Source: JAGPDB01 sp046331265
GTDB taxonomy: Bacteria; Actinomycetota; Acidimicrobiia; IMCC26256; JAGPDB01
Reading direction: 5' to 3'
Length of the DNA stretch: 64,000 nt
Assembly: GCA_046331265.1 (NCBI GenBank)
Contig: JAXLRE010000004.1
Span: forward strand, 75,137-139,136
Shown here: positions 16,609 to 26,878 of the stretch, in pieces
Layout: each line of letters begins with the position of its first letter
How positions within the stretch are numbered: position 1 is the first letter of the stretch
Notes under the pieces: model-generated
The model's input: only the letters and a program-made list of their open reading frames with translations
What the model was told of the DNA's origin: nothing
Databases searched by the model: none
Translations under genes and position numbers: made by a program

Positions 16609-17802
16609 TTAGGAGGTGCCCATGTTCTCTTCGACGTAACCATAGGTTAAGTCGTTTGTATAAATCCAGCCTTTGCCATCACCTATACCAAGATCCGCTT
16701 TGAGATCGATATCTCTATGCTCCATGTATTCTTTTAACTTAGAAGCTTGGTCATCATCGTAACTTTCTAAAAGTGATTCGCCATTTTTTAAAACAACATG
16801 ATCACCATAAGCAATTGTTAATCTAGAAAAATCATAATCAATTCCACTTGCGCCTAATTCGCTAGCAACTCGGCCCCAATATGGATCTTTACCGAACCAT
16901 GAACATTTAACAAGCTGGCAGTTAGCTACCCGCCTTGCCCCATGATTAGCTTGTTCATCATTGGTCGCTCCAGATACAGAAATTTTCACTGTTTTAGTTG
17001 AGCCTTCTGCATCGTCACACATTTGCTTAGCAAGAGACTGACAAGCTTTTATCAAAGCACTTTCAAATGAATCTTTTTCAATCTCATTCGACATTTCACT
17101 CGACATAACAAGCACAGTGTCATTTGTCGACTGTGCACCATCAACAGTTAATTTATTAAAACTATTAGATGCTGCAACCCTTAGTGAATTTTGCAACACA
17201 TCTTTTGATACTTTCGCATCAGTAGTCAAAAATGCCAACATAGTTGCCATATTTGGCTGCAACATTGCGGCACCTTTAGCAATAGCCCCAATAGAAAATT
17301 CGTTACCATTAGAATCCGTAAAAACTTCAAAAAATGTTTTTTCAACAGTGTCTGTTGTCATAATTGCTTTCGCTGCAATATTTCCTCCGTCTACATTTGA
17401 TGTAGAAATTACTTGTGGAATTTTGCTCGTAATTTTTTCTATTGGTAGTTGATAACCAATCCAACCAGTCGAGCAAACTCCAATTTGGAAATCTTCAACG
17501 TTCAATTCTTTTGCACATGCTTTTGCCATAAGAACAGCATTTTCATAACCTTGTTTTCCAGTTGCAGCATTAGCGTTACCGCTATTTACAATTACACCAG
17601 CAATTCGGTTATTACTTTTCTCTAAGTTTTCTCTAGTCAAAGTAACCGGCGCGGCACAAAGCTTGTTTGACGTAAACACACCAGCTGCAAGTACAGGTTC
17701 TTTTGATTCGCTTCCTATAAATGCAAGATCTAGTTTGTCTTCACCTTTTATATCTGCGCTTGTTCCAAATGCAATGAAACCTTTAACCGATGTAACTGAC
17801 AT
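16609..17802 (-). CDS. argJ: Glutamate N-acetyltransferase / amino-acid acetyltransferase
   Basis: Bifunctional ornithine acetyltransferase: transfers acetyl from N-acetylornithine to glutamate. The self-cleavage site is in MATMLAFLTTDA (the ATML threonine becomes the N-terminal nucleophile of the beta chain), and LTVDGAQSTNDTV is the second family block. It is the last gene of the operon argB-argD-argC-argJ. If it can also use acetyl-CoA it would supply the first step, as there is no argA in view. Confidence 0.95.
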   Translation of the reverse strand: MSVTSVKGFIAFGTSADIKGEDKLDLAFIGSESKEPVLAAGVFTSNKLCAAPVTLTRENLEKSNNRIAGVIVNSGNANAATGKQGYENAVLMAKACAKELNVEDFQIGVCSTGWIGYQLPIEKITSKIPQVISTSNVDGGNIAAKAIMTTDTVEKTFFEVFTDSNGNEFSIGAIAKGAAMLQPNMATMLAFLTTDAKVSKDVLQNSLRVAASNSFNKLTVDGAQSTNDTVLVMSSEMSNEIEKDSFESALIKACQSLAKQMCDDAEGSTKTVKISVSGATNDEQANHGARRVANCQLVKCSWFGKDPYWGRVASELGASGIDYDFSRLTIAYGDHVVLKNGESLLESYDDDQASKLKEYMEHRDIDLKADLGIGDGKGWIYTNDLTYGYVEENMGTS

Positions 17803-17818
17803 TTTCCCCGCCTATTAA

Positions 17819-18835
17819 TTATGGATATAAAGAAATACTATTGAGCCCCAAAGTCTCATCTAAACCTAATGAAATATTCGCGCATTGAATAGCTTGACCT
17901 GCAGCACCTTTGATTAAATTATCAATCGCACTCAAAGCAACGATATATCCCGTTCTCTGATCATAAAACGCGCTCACAAAACAATTATTTGATCCTGTAA
18001 CTTGCTTTGTTTGAACCGGACTATCACTTATATGAACGAATGGTTCGCTGCCATATTGTTGTTTATATATATCGTTCAAATCTTCACGTGAAATATTTTT
18101 GTCACACTTAATATAAGAAGTGGCCAATATTCCTCTCGACATAGGCAAAAGATGCGGAGTAAATAGAACTTCAACACCTAACTCTTTTTTAATTTCAGGT
18201 GTATGCCTATGATCAATTAAGCCATAAGCTTTGTAATTTGAATCTACATTCCCAAAAATCGTTGTTTCAGTAGGGTTCACACCTGCGCCAGAAACCCCAG
18301 ATGCAGCGTCGACTATCACACAATCAGCACTTAATAACCCAGCATCGACAAATGGTTTAACACCCAAAATAGAGGCTGTAGGGTAACAACCAGGAGCTGC
18401 AATATATTTAGTATTCGCAATACGCTCACGGTGATATTCAGGTAAACCATAAATGAAATCAGATTGTTTATCTTTATTTAAATGTGGAGTTAAATACCAA
18501 GTTTCAAATGTATCAGTATCTTCAAATCTAAAGTCGGCAGAAAGATCGACAATAGTGGCATCATTGTTTTTTAGACCTAAAACAATTTGTTGACTTTGAG
18601 TATGAGGCAATGCCAAAAAAACTATATCTGCATCATCAATGTCTGCTTCGTTTTGTGAAAGAAATTTTTTATCTTCCAACAAATGTGCAAAATTAGGAAA
18701 AGAAGATGAAATGTTTGTTCCAGCTTTTGAAAAAGCAAAAATATTATTTAGCTCAAATTCAGGATGTGAAAGAACAAGGCGAACAAGTTCTCCGCCGACA
18801 TAACCCGAAGCTCCAACAATATTTACTTTCTTCAT
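17819..18835 (-). CDS. argC: N-acetyl-gamma-glutamyl-phosphate reductase
   Basis: NADPH-dependent reduction of N-acetylglutamyl phosphate to the semialdehyde. The N-terminus reads VNIVGASGYVGGELVRL and the active-site cysteine sits in AAPGCYPTAS, with HLLPMSRGI and the terminal NLIKGAAGQAIQ. Its 338 residues are standard. Starts 2 bp after argD and ends 16 bp before argJ. Confidence 0.96.
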   Translation of the reverse strand: MKKVNIVGASGYVGGELVRLVLSHPEFELNNIFAFSKAGTNISSSFPNFAHLLEDKKFLSQNEADIDDADIVFLALPHTQSQQIVLGLKNNDATIVDLSADFRFEDTDTFETWYLTPHLNKDKQSDFIYGLPEYHRERIANTKYIAAPGCYPTASILGVKPFVDAGLLSADCVIVDAASGVSGAGVNPTETTIFGNVDSNYKAYGLIDHRHTPEIKKELGVEVLFTPHLLPMSRGILATSYIKCDKNISREDLNDIYKQQYGSEPFVHISDSPVQTKQVTGSNNCFVSAFYDQRTGYIVALSAIDNLIKGAAGQAIQCANISLGLDETLGLNSISLYP

Positions 18836-18837
18836 TT

Positions 18838-20001
18838 CTATCCCGCCATAGACTTTTTCAATATCTCTACTGCCTCATTAATATGATTTTTCTCAATAAT
18901 TAATGGTGGAGCAATTCTAATTGTTGACGCCGACGTAGCGTTAATTACAAGGCCGAGATCAAAGGCTCTTTGTACAACATCGTTTGCATCAATATTTAAT
19001 TCTGGTTTTACATCACAGCCAATCAATAGTCCTGAAGAACGGACTTCAGAAAAAAGACCTGTTGAATTTAACATCTCAGAGAAATATTGCCCCAAAGAAG
19101 CAGTTTTAGAAGCAAGATCTTGATCTTCCATAATTTTAAAAACTTCATTTACAACACTAAGAGCTAAAGCATTTCCGCCAAAAGTAGAACCATGATCGCC
19201 TGGTTTCACATGGTTGGAAACTTTGTTATTCACCCAACATGCACCTACAGGAAACCCGTTGCCTAATGCTTTCGCCATAGTTATGATATCGGGCCTAATT
19301 GAATAGTTTTGAAAACCAAACCATTCACCTGTGCGACACATACCTGTTTGGACTTCATCAACTATCAGCAACAAATCATGTTCGATACATAAGTTTTGGA
19401 CTTGCTCAATAAATTCATTACTGCAAATCTGTACTCCATTTTCGCCCTGAACAACTTCAAGCATCACAGCGACTGTTTCATCGTTAATTAGTTTTTTTAC
19501 CGAATCAATATTGTTAATTTCAAAATAATCAAAGTAATCAGGTAGTGGTAAAAATTTTTCGTGTTTTGTGCTCTGTCCAGTAGCACTTAATGTTGCAATA
19601 GTTCGTCCATGAAAGGATCCAAGCGCAGTTAAAAACTTATAGCGTTTATTTTCACCATATAGTTTTGCCATCTTCAGTGCACATTCGTTGGCTTCAGCAC
19701 CAGAGTTTGTGAAGAAAACATTTCCATGTACGTCATCAGAGATATTTATCTTCTCATTGATTTTGCTAGCTACTTTTTGTGTGAACTCATTTTCAAAATA
19801 ATTAGAAACATGCATTAATTTTGAGCTCTGATCAGAAATTATTTTATTTAATTGTGGATTAGAGTGTCCTAAAGATACAACTGCAATTCCGCTTAAAAAA
19901 TCTAAATACTTATTACCTTCAGCATCAAATAAATAAACGCCTTCGCCTTGAACAAACTTTGCTTTAGGCTGGGGATACGTATTTAATAAATAAGAATCCA
20001 C
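18838..20001 (-). CDS. argD: Acetylornithine aminotransferase
   Basis: PLP-dependent class III aminotransferase making N-acetylornithine. The PLP lysine is in ITMAKALGNGFPVGA, with LIVDEVQTGMCRTGEWF before it and SGAEANECALKMA earlier. The 387 residues match the family. Stop and start codons are separated by only 2 bp from both neighbours, so the operon is tightly coupled. Confidence 0.95.
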   Translation of the reverse strand: MDSYLLNTYPQPKAKFVQGEGVYLFDAEGNKYLDFLSGIAVVSLGHSNPQLNKIISDQSSKLMHVSNYFENEFTQKVASKINEKINISDDVHGNVFFTNSGAEANECALKMAKLYGENKRYKFLTALGSFHGRTIATLSATGQSTKHEKFLPLPDYFDYFEINNIDSVKKLINDETVAVMLEVVQGENGVQICSNEFIEQVQNLCIEHDLLLIVDEVQTGMCRTGEWFGFQNYSIRPDIITMAKALGNGFPVGACWVNNKVSNHVKPGDHGSTFGGNALALSVVNEVFKIMEDQDLASKTASLGQYFSEMLNSTGLFSEVRSSGLLIGCDVKPELNIDANDVVQRAFDLGLVINATSASTIRIAPPLIIEKNHINEAVEILKKSMAG

Positions 20002-20003
20002 AC

Positions 20004-20855
20004 TTAACCTTCAACAAACATTGTGCCAATACCAGCATCAGAAAACAGTTCTACAAGAAGTGAATGTCTTACTCGTCCGTCAATAATATGAGATTTTTCT
20101 ACTCCTGCATCAACAGCATCCAGACATGATTTAATTTTTGGAATCATTCCAGACGATATGACATCAGAACCGATCAGTTTTTTAGCTTCACCCGATGTAA
20201 TTTCTGAAATAACTGACTCTGGATTATCTACATCTTTTAGAAGCCCAGGAATATTAGACATGATGATTAGTTTTTTTGCTCGAAGCCCAATAGCAATTGC
20301 ACATGCAGCTTGGTCGGCATTTATATTCAGCGATTGACCATCTTCATTAATTCCAATAGGTGCAATCACTGGGATAAATTCTTTATCAAAAAGATCATTC
20401 AAAATTGAAGCGTCAATAGAGTCAGGTGTGCCAACAAGACCAAATTTTTCGTCACGAATATGTGCTGTAATTAATCGTCCATCTTCACCTGTCATACCAA
20501 TAGCATGCGAACCATGTTGATTAATTGCGCTGACTATCTCTCGTCCAACCTGGCCAACTAAAACCATTCGAGCAACATTTAAAGTCGGCTCGTCAGTTAC
20601 ACGCAAACCATCAACAAATTTTGGCTCTAACCCATGTGCTTTCATAGCCTCATCAACTTGTGGGCCTCCACCATGTACAACAACAACGTTGATACCAACT
20701 GTTCTTAAAAATACGATGTCATCCGCAAATGAATCAAGCTCAGGTCCAACCTTATGGGCATTTCCGCCATATTTAACAACAACAGTCTCGCCATGAAACT
20801 CTTTTATGTATTCGAGGGCATCAATTAAGGCATTGGATCTTTCTTCAGGAGTCAT
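20004..20855 (-). CDS. argB: N-acetylglutamate kinase
   Basis: Phosphorylates N-acetylglutamate; first gene of the arg operon. Motifs: VVVKYGGNAHK, VVVVHGGGPQVDEAM, RMVLVGQVGREI and GMIPKIKSCLDAV. The 283-residue length and the N-terminal helix place it among arginine-sensitive, hexameric forms, which is family knowledge rather than seen. No clear ArgR box was found in the 112 bp shared with the divergent typA. Confidence 0.96.
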   Translation of the reverse strand: MTPEERSNALIDALEYIKEFHGETVVVKYGGNAHKVGPELDSFADDIVFLRTVGINVVVVHGGGPQVDEAMKAHGLEPKFVDGLRVTDEPTLNVARMVLVGQVGREIVSAINQHGSHAIGMTGEDGRLITAHIRDEKFGLVGTPDSIDASILNDLFDKEFIPVIAPIGINEDGQSLNINADQAACAIAIGLRAKKLIIMSNIPGLLKDVDNPESVISEITSGEAKKLIGSDVISSGMIPKIKSCLDAVDAGVEKSHIIDGRVRHSLLVELFSDAGIGTMFVEG

Positions 20856-20967
20856 TCATCTAGATTAGTTTTTAGCGAGATATACGCACAAGTATGTTCA
20901 TTTGCGATAAACAGCAACAATTATGAGAGAATATAAGCTTGTCTAAATTTAATGAAAGCAACTATTA

Positions 20968-22857
20968 ATGTCTGAAAATCTTGTACCTGTTGAATCTATT
21001 AGAAATATTGCGATTATTGCTCACGTTGACCATGGAAAAACAACGCTTGTTGACGCCATGTTACGTCAAACTGGTTCTTTAAATCGATCAAATGAGACAC
21101 AAACTCGAATTATGGACTCTGGAGATTTAGAAAGAGAAAAAGGTATAACCATTCTCGCGAAAAATACTGCAGTACGTTGGAAAAATACAAAAATAAATAT
21201 TGTTGACACACCAGGCCACGCAGATTTTGGTGGTGAAGTTGAACGCGCATTAAACATGGTGGACTCTGCTGTTCTGTTAGTTGACGCTGCAGAAGGTCCA
21301 CTTCCTCAAACACGATTCGTTTTAAGAAAAGCTTTAGCTCGAGATTTACCCCTGATAGTTATTATCAATAAGGTTGATCGTCCAGATGCTCGAATTGCTG
21401 AAGTGATCGACGAAGTTTATGAAATGCTTTTCGATATTGATGCTCAAGAACATCATATTGATTTCCCTATTGTTTATGCTGCAGCAAAGCAAGGTTGGGC
21501 AACTTTAGAAGCACCTGCAGGCTTAAAGAATGAACATATACACAGCGAAGATCCAAGAGTATCTTCACATCATGGCGCTCCTGATAATGTAAACGAACTT
21601 TTAGACTTATTAGTCGAGTACATGCCTGCACCAAAACATATTCCGGGTCACGCATTACAGGCACATGTGACTAATTTGGATGCTTCAAAGTTTGTTGGCC
21701 GTCTTGCTATTTGTCGAATGATCAACGGCGAAATAGCTAAAGGTCAAAATGTTGCTTGGATTAAATCTGATGGAAGCACTGCTCGAGCAAAAATTACAAA
21801 CCTATATATAACTGAAAGTAACGAACGAGTTGAAGTTGAAACTGCAGGACCAGGCGAACTGGTTGCGGTTGCAGGTATAGAAGATGTAACAATTGGTGAA
21901 ACACTTGCTGATATAGAAAACCCAATTGCTTTACCAACAATTAAAGTTGATGAGCCTGCATTAGCAATGACTATTGGTATCAATACTTCTCCACTTGCCG
22001 GAAAAGAAGGCGACAAATTAACCGCCAGCCAAGTAAAGCAAAGGCTAGAACAAGAGCTCGTTGGTAATGTTGCATTACGCATGTTTGAAACAGATCGTCC
22101 TGATGCATGGGAAGTACATGCTCGTGGTGAATTGCAGTTAGCTGTTCTTGTTGAACAAATGCGTCGTGAAGGTTTTGAATTAACTGTTGGAAAACCAATT
22201 GTTTTAACAAAAGAAATCGACGGTAAAAAATGTGAACCTACAGAACGTGTCACGATTGATGCTCCTGAAGAATTTGTTGGGGCAATTACACAACTTTTAG
22301 CTGCAAGAAAAGGTCGAATGGAAAATCTTGTTACGCATGGTACAGGTTGGGCACGTTTAGATTACATAGTTCCAGCACGTGGACTTATTGGCTTTAAAAC
22401 TGATTTCATGACTGAAACTAGAGGATCTGGAATTTTGCATCACACAGCTGAAGGATGGGAAGAATACTCTGGAGAAATTCGTGCTCGTGAAAGAGGATCT
22501 ATAGTTTCCGACCGTCAAGGTCAAACAACTGCTTATGCAATAACTCTTGTTCAAGAACGTGCGACACTTTTTGTCGAACCTGGAGAAATTACATATCAAG
22601 GAATGATTGTTGGTGAAAATTCTCGTTCAGAAGATATGGATGTAAATATTGTTAGAGAGAAACAATTAACAAATATGCGTGCAGCTGGTTCGGATCATAC
22701 AGTTAAAGTTACACCGCCTAAATTGTTTTCTCTTGAAGCTGCCCTTGAATTTATTGCAGAAGATGAATGTGTAGAAGTTACACCAAAATCTATACGTATG
22801 CGTAAAGTTATCTTGGACCCGTCAGAGCGCGCGAAAGCTGCAAAGCGGAAGAAGTAG
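20968..22857 (+). CDS. typA: Translational GTPase TypA/BipA
   Basis: 629-residue ribosome-associated GTPase involved in 50S maturation under stress. G motifs: AIIAHVDHGKTTLVD, DTPGHADFGGEVER, NKVDRPDA; then the BipA-specific block VTHGTGWARLDYIVPARGLI and a basic C-terminal tail. Monocistronic; its last 50 bp overlap the convergent unknown gene. Confidence 0.97.
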   Translation: MSENLVPVESIRNIAIIAHVDHGKTTLVDAMLRQTGSLNRSNETQTRIMDSGDLEREKGITILAKNTAVRWKNTKINIVDTPGHADFGGEVERALNMVDSAVLLVDAAEGPLPQTRFVLRKALARDLPLIVIINKVDRPDARIAEVIDEVYEMLFDIDAQEHHIDFPIVYAAAKQGWATLEAPAGLKNEHIHSEDPRVSSHHGAPDNVNELLDLLVEYMPAPKHIPGHALQAHVTNLDASKFVGRLAICRMINGEIAKGQNVAWIKSDGSTARAKITNLYITESNERVEVETAGPGELVAVAGIEDVTIGETLADIENPIALPTIKVDEPALAMTIGINTSPLAGKEGDKLTASQVKQRLEQELVGNVALRMFETDRPDAWEVHARGELQLAVLVEQMRREGFELTVGKPIVLTKEIDGKKCEPTERVTIDAPEEFVGAITQLLAARKGRMENLVTHGTGWARLDYIVPARGLIGFKTDFMTETRGSGILHHTAEGWEEYSGEIRARERGSIVSDRQGQTTAYAITLVQERATLFVEPGEITYQGMIVGENSRSEDMDVNIVREKQLTNMRAAGSDHTVKVTPPKLFSLEAALEFIAEDECVEVTPKSIRMRKVILDPSERAKAAKRKK

Positions 22858-23938
22858 AAACAGGCATTTCTAAAACTAGGTCTTGCCAGCCAAGTAATCC
22901 TAGATTTCGAAGTAAATATTTGTTATCAGGGCTACGGGTAAGTGCTGCACGAAAATCTTCTTTGATCAGCTCGACTTGGCCCATGCACATATCTAAAGTT
23001 TCTGTAATACCATCACGTTCGATAATATAAATTCCTGATCGGTTTGGAACATTCGCATTTGGACGAGCACGAGCTGTTGGATTATCTCCACTCGTTAATA
23101 TTTCAATTTGTCGATCAGTTAATCCTGCGTCATAAAAATCAAGCAATGGTGTGTGTTGCATAAAGCTAAGTTTTTTTAGTGGACAACCTGCCGCATTACC
23201 AGACAAGGATGTACCTGATGGATCGTAATCAGGATCGGTATTTAATAAGCGATTGAATTTCTTAGCTAGTTCCACAATTATCGGATTTATCACGAGCATG
23301 CCTTGTTCATTTAAAAATGCATAAGGCATTTGTTGATCAATAAATTCTCGCATCATTTCAGGAGCATTCTCACCAGCATCTAAACGCAAATAGCCATCAA
23401 AGCCTGGACCACCTGCCATTAACGCGCGCATTAGAGTTGGCAACTCTGGTCTATGAGCAAATTCTAATAATTCTTCAATTGAAGTTAAATCGACTCCATC
23501 ACTACGTTTGACTAAATCTTGAAGTCCGCGAATTACAGAGTTAGCTTCTACTACAAATGATCCCTCACGCTTAACGTAATACCCATTTCCGTCTTTTGAC
23601 GGTATCTTGTGCTTTCGTTCTTCCAAATATTTGAGCAAAGCTAACTGTGGTTTCGTTAAGGGAAATGCAGTTTGATCGACTATACGACCACTTGTAAATG
23701 TTATAGCCCTTCGTAGACCATCTAATAATGTCTTCAAAGCAGAACTTTGAGTTAAAAGATCTTGTTCAAAAAAACGTGAAAATGAATGATTAAATGTCGA
23801 CGGATTCCCCATATACATTCGTAATAACGAACTAAATTCAGGAAGTGAGTTAACAACTGCATGATGACCAATAGGTCCTAAAACATGTGAAAAAAATTGT
23901 TGCCTAAGCTGGCCTGGAAACTGTTGGGTTGTGGACAT
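22808..23938 (-). CDS. Unknown 376-residue soluble protein
   Basis: No family recognised. The protein has no signal peptide or membrane segment. It opens with Gln-rich MSTTQQFPGQLRQQFF and has several helical segments, two Met-rich patches (ALMAGGPGF, EMMREFIDQQM), a GCPLKKLSF stretch and a C-terminal segment with IYIIERDGITETLDM. Only two cysteines are evident. It follows a predicted lipoprotein gene by 6 bp on the same strand and overlaps typA by 50 bp at the 3' end, a rather long convergent overlap. Confidence 0.6.
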   Translation of the reverse strand: MSTTQQFPGQLRQQFFSHVLGPIGHHAVVNSLPEFSSLLRMYMGNPSTFNHSFSRFFEQDLLTQSSALKTLLDGLRRAITFTSGRIVDQTAFPLTKPQLALLKYLEERKHKIPSKDGNGYYVKREGSFVVEANSVIRGLQDLVKRSDGVDLTSIEELLEFAHRPELPTLMRALMAGGPGFDGYLRLDAGENAPEMMREFIDQQMPYAFLNEQGMLVINPIIVELAKKFNRLLNTDPDYDPSGTSLSGNAAGCPLKKLSFMQHTPLLDFYDAGLTDRQIEILTSGDNPTARARPNANVPNRSGIYIIERDGITETLDMCMGQVELIKEDFRAALTRSPDNKYLLRNLGLLGWQDLVLEMPVSTSSALQLSRALTGPR

Positions 23939-23944
23939 TTATTT

Positions 23945-24763
23945 TTAACGTCCGCCCAACTCGTTAGTTGCATTTCCTAACCCAACTAAAACATTGCATG
24001 CTGTTTGCAGCTCCGGTGAAAAAGCAATAGCACCATATTGTTCATCTGGTTTTGTTACAGGTTTATTCAAATATAAAAATGGACTTTGTGCATTTGAAGT
24101 ATTAGATGATTCAACTTTAAAACCTTGATCCGATGAATCATCTAATTTAGGTAACTGACCTAGTTCACCAATCCAGCTAGATCCTGACTGCAGAACTCGA
24201 AAGTGATCACCAACAGATCCTACGTAAACCTCGTTATGCTTACCGTTTCGTTTAGATTGTAGAGACACAGCACTTAACTCATTTGTGTCATTTGCCAATG
24301 TTATATTTCCTTTTGCATCAATACTAAGACGATAACTTGCTGTTTCACCTTCGCGAATTCCAGGATAAGTTATGATTGCGCTTCCTTGAACACCTGGCGG
24401 AACAATAATTGGCGCTATTGAAGTTTTAAGTGTTGATAATAAATCAATAAATGTTCCACTTGAATCTTTAGAGTAGAGAATCTCTTTTGGCATTCTCTTA
24501 TTTGAAATGTTATAAAAATTATTTCGATCATTTTCTATTAGAATATGTTCACTAGAAAATGAATCTGGAGAATCATATTCTTCTCTCCAAACACCGCATT
24601 CAGCGCTCACCGGCACAACTGTATCTAATGGGGTTGCTGTTATCTCGACAGAAATTGATGGAGCAGAATCATCTGCTTTATCTGAAGAACAAGCAGTAGA
24701 AATTGGGAGAACTCCAGCTGCAACTCCTAATAAAAGTGCTCTTGATTTACGTGAATTAAGCAT
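23945..24763 (-). CDS. Putative secreted lipoprotein of unknown function
   Basis: 272 residues. A short basic start (MLNSRKSR), a hydrophobic run (ALLLGVAAGVLPI) and STAC form a signal peptide with a plausible but non-canonical lipobox, followed by an acidic Ser-rich linker. The rest looks like beta-rich extracytoplasmic sequence with no recognised domain. Two later cysteines could form a disulfide. It is followed 6 bp downstream by the unknown 376-residue gene. Confidence 0.6.
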   Translation of the reverse strand: MLNSRKSRALLLGVAAGVLPISTACSSDKADDSAPSISVEITATPLDTVVPVSAECGVWREEYDSPDSFSSEHILIENDRNNFYNISNKRMPKEILYSKDSSGTFIDLLSTLKTSIAPIIVPPGVQGSAIITYPGIREGETASYRLSIDAKGNITLANDTNELSAVSLQSKRNGKHNEVYVGSVGDHFRVLQSGSSWIGELGQLPKLDDSSDQGFKVESSNTSNAQSPFLYLNKPVTKPDEQYGAIAFSPELQTACNVLVGLGNATNELGGR

Positions 24764-24838
24764 GAAACCATCCTTGGATAATTTAAGAAGTTTAACACAA
24801 TTGTCCCTATTGCACTAATATGCAGGGGGAACCTTCAG

Positions 24839-25975
24839 CTAGCAAACAGAGCGTAAAGTGGCATATGGGTTAACACGTGTACCATTAGGACCACCTAGAC
24901 GAATCTCAAAGTGAGTGTGAGTTGCTCCACCACTGGCATTTCCTGAACTCCCGGTGTGACCGATTACTTCACCACGGCTAACCGAACGAGATCCACCAAC
25001 TGTATCGTTTAGGTGAGCGTAATAGTATGTTGTCCCATTAGATCCAGTTACATATGCAGTTCTACCGCCAGTTCCTTCGTTTTGGAACATAACTCTTCCA
25101 TCCACAACTGCAACATTTGGAGTTCCACGTGAAGAAAAAATATCTGTACCTTTGTGAGAACGACCGCCACTTCTTGGTTGGCCCCAGTCATTAGTAAAGG
25201 CTGTTGAACCTTGAATCGGGCAAGCGATTGAACCTGAACCTGTATTAATAATTGTTCCAGGTGATGTTGCGCTCTTTGAGCTACCGCGTCTTGCAGCAGC
25301 TAATTTTGCCGCTTTAGCATCACGTGCAATTTTTGCTTCTAATGCTTTTTGAGCTTTTGTTGCTTCAGCTAATTTCGAATCTAAAGCCTTCTTTTGCTTT
25401 GATAAATTTTCTAGTGTCTTACGTTTATCTTCTTTAATTGACGCCAATTTATCTTTTGATATTTGAAGATCCTCTTTCATTCCTAAAAGGTTGGTTAATT
25501 CAGCATCATCAAACTCTGAAACAGTAGATAGCAGTTGATCACGTCTTGTCTCATCTACGACATCTTCATAATCTTTAACAACAGATTCATCACTAGCTCT
25601 TATATATGCATCTTTAGCTTTTTTAGAAGCCTTTACCTGCAAAGCCTCGATTGAAGCGCTTGATGAGTCGAGCTTTGCTTGGGTATCTGTTAGTTCATCA
25701 CTAATTTTCTGCATTGACCCGTAAGTTTCAGCATAAGCTTGTGCCGCTTGGCTAGCCTCTTTTTGTGCTTGCGCAACCTTATTTTTAGCTTGTGCAACAG
25801 GATCAACTTTTGCGGCAAAAGCTGAAGCCGGCAAAACAGTCAAAGTTGAAACAATCAAAGCCGTAACTATGACATAAAGAATTCCTCTTGAGGAACGCGG
25901 GATTGGTTTACCGAAGACCGGTTTATCCAAATGCGACATATCGGACATCAATGCTAGCAGATGTTTATCTTTCAT
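24839..25975 (-). CDS. M23-family peptidase with coiled-coil, cell-wall hydrolase or activator
   Basis: 378 residues. A cytoplasmic stretch of about 30 residues is followed by a membrane anchor or long signal (GILYVIVTALIVSTLTVLP), then a coiled coil of about 160 residues rich in Lys, Ala, Glu. The C-terminal 120 residues form an M23 (LytM) domain with SHKGTDIFS (the HxxxD zinc ligands) and THTHFEIRL (HxH). All zinc ligands are present, so it may be an active endopeptidase, unlike EnvC. It starts 6 bp after the MaoC gene, so the two share a transcript. Confidence 0.9.
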   Translation of the reverse strand: MKDKHLLALMSDMSHLDKPVFGKPIPRSSRGILYVIVTALIVSTLTVLPASAFAAKVDPVAQAKNKVAQAQKEASQAAQAYAETYGSMQKISDELTDTQAKLDSSSASIEALQVKASKKAKDAYIRASDESVVKDYEDVVDETRRDQLLSTVSEFDDAELTNLLGMKEDLQISKDKLASIKEDKRKTLENLSKQKKALDSKLAEATKAQKALEAKIARDAKAAKLAAARRGSSKSATSPGTIINTGSGSIACPIQGSTAFTNDWGQPRSGGRSHKGTDIFSSRGTPNVAVVDGRVMFQNEGTGGRTAYVTGSNGTTYYYAHLNDTVGGSRSVSRGEVIGHTGSSGNASGGATHTHFEIRLGGPNGTRVNPYATLRSVC

Positions 25976-25981
25976 AAGAAC

Positions 25982-26878
25982 CTAAGAAGATTTTTTAACT
26001 TCTACCAGGGAGTTCGCAAGTATGACAGTGTCATCTGGTTTTCGTTTAGAGACAAAGTAATAGCTGTTTACACTCTCAAAATAAGGCTGAGTATTACCTT
26101 CATAGAATGTAGATTCAACTACTTCACCCGGTCGAAGCGGTTTAGCGAAACGAACAGCAATGCGTTTTAAGTTTGCTGGATCGCCATCTGCCACTTGTTT
26201 TATTGCACCCCACGAAGCAACAGCCATAGTACAGAGACCATGAATAATTATGCCAGGCAAACCAACTGATTTTGCGAAGTCATCATCGATATGAATGGGC
26301 ATGAAGTCACCAGATGCATGCGCATAACGAAAAGTCTGGTCATCATCCATCTTTGATTCAATTCGACCAACTTGTTCTCCTGGGAGTTCACCATTAATTA
26401 GTTGATTGTAATGTTCAACATCAATGCCTATGTCATGTGGTGTCCCATATGAGTTTTCACCATTGACACCTCTAAAAAACATCGTGAAATACTGTTCGAC
26501 CACTAAATCGCCAGTCTCCTCATCATGAGATTGTGTTTTGACAACCAGTGTTGTCCCCGAATCTTTAACAGAAACACATATACCTTCTGCAGAAGAATTA
26601 AGAACCAAAGAAGTCAGAAGCGGTTTATAAAACCTCATATCTTGTTCACCATGAACAACTGAGAAGAAATGTTCTTCGGGTACTACATTTGAAACAACTT
26701 CAAAAACTTTTTCCCATACAGGTACAACACAATATATTGGTGGAATCAGTTCTCCACTTAAGTGCTGTGCGATATCGTCATTAGTCGCTTTTGCATATTC
26801 GATACATGCATTGGGATCAAAAGCAAAAGTTGAAGTATCTGTCTTTTTGTTTAAACCTTCTAGATTAAACGCTGTCAT
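25982..26878 (-). CDS. MaoC-like dehydratase with two hot-dog domains
   Basis: 298 residues. The N-terminal half (about 15-140) resembles the FAS1-like dehydratase fold and the C-terminal half (about 165-285) is a MaoC hydratase: RYAHASGDFMPIHIDDDFA with the Asp/His catalytic pair, then GIIIHGLCTMA. Such fusions hydrate or dehydrate (R)-3-hydroxyacyl-CoA or ACP, as in mycobacterial HadAB. It is preceded by a 56-residue coiled-coil frame that overlaps its start by 14 bp, and followed 6 bp later by the M23 peptidase. Confidence 0.85.
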   Translation of the reverse strand: MTAFNLEGLNKKTDTSTFAFDPNACIEYAKATNDDIAQHLSGELIPPIYCVVPVWEKVFEVVSNVVPEEHFFSVVHGEQDMRFYKPLLTSLVLNSSAEGICVSVKDSGTTLVVKTQSHDEETGDLVVEQYFTMFFRGVNGENSYGTPHDIGIDVEHYNQLINGELPGEQVGRIESKMDDDQTFRYAHASGDFMPIHIDDDFAKSVGLPGIIIHGLCTMAVASWGAIKQVADGDPANLKRIAVRFAKPLRPGEVVESTFYEGNTQPYFESVNSYYFVSKRKPDDTVILANSLVEVKKSS

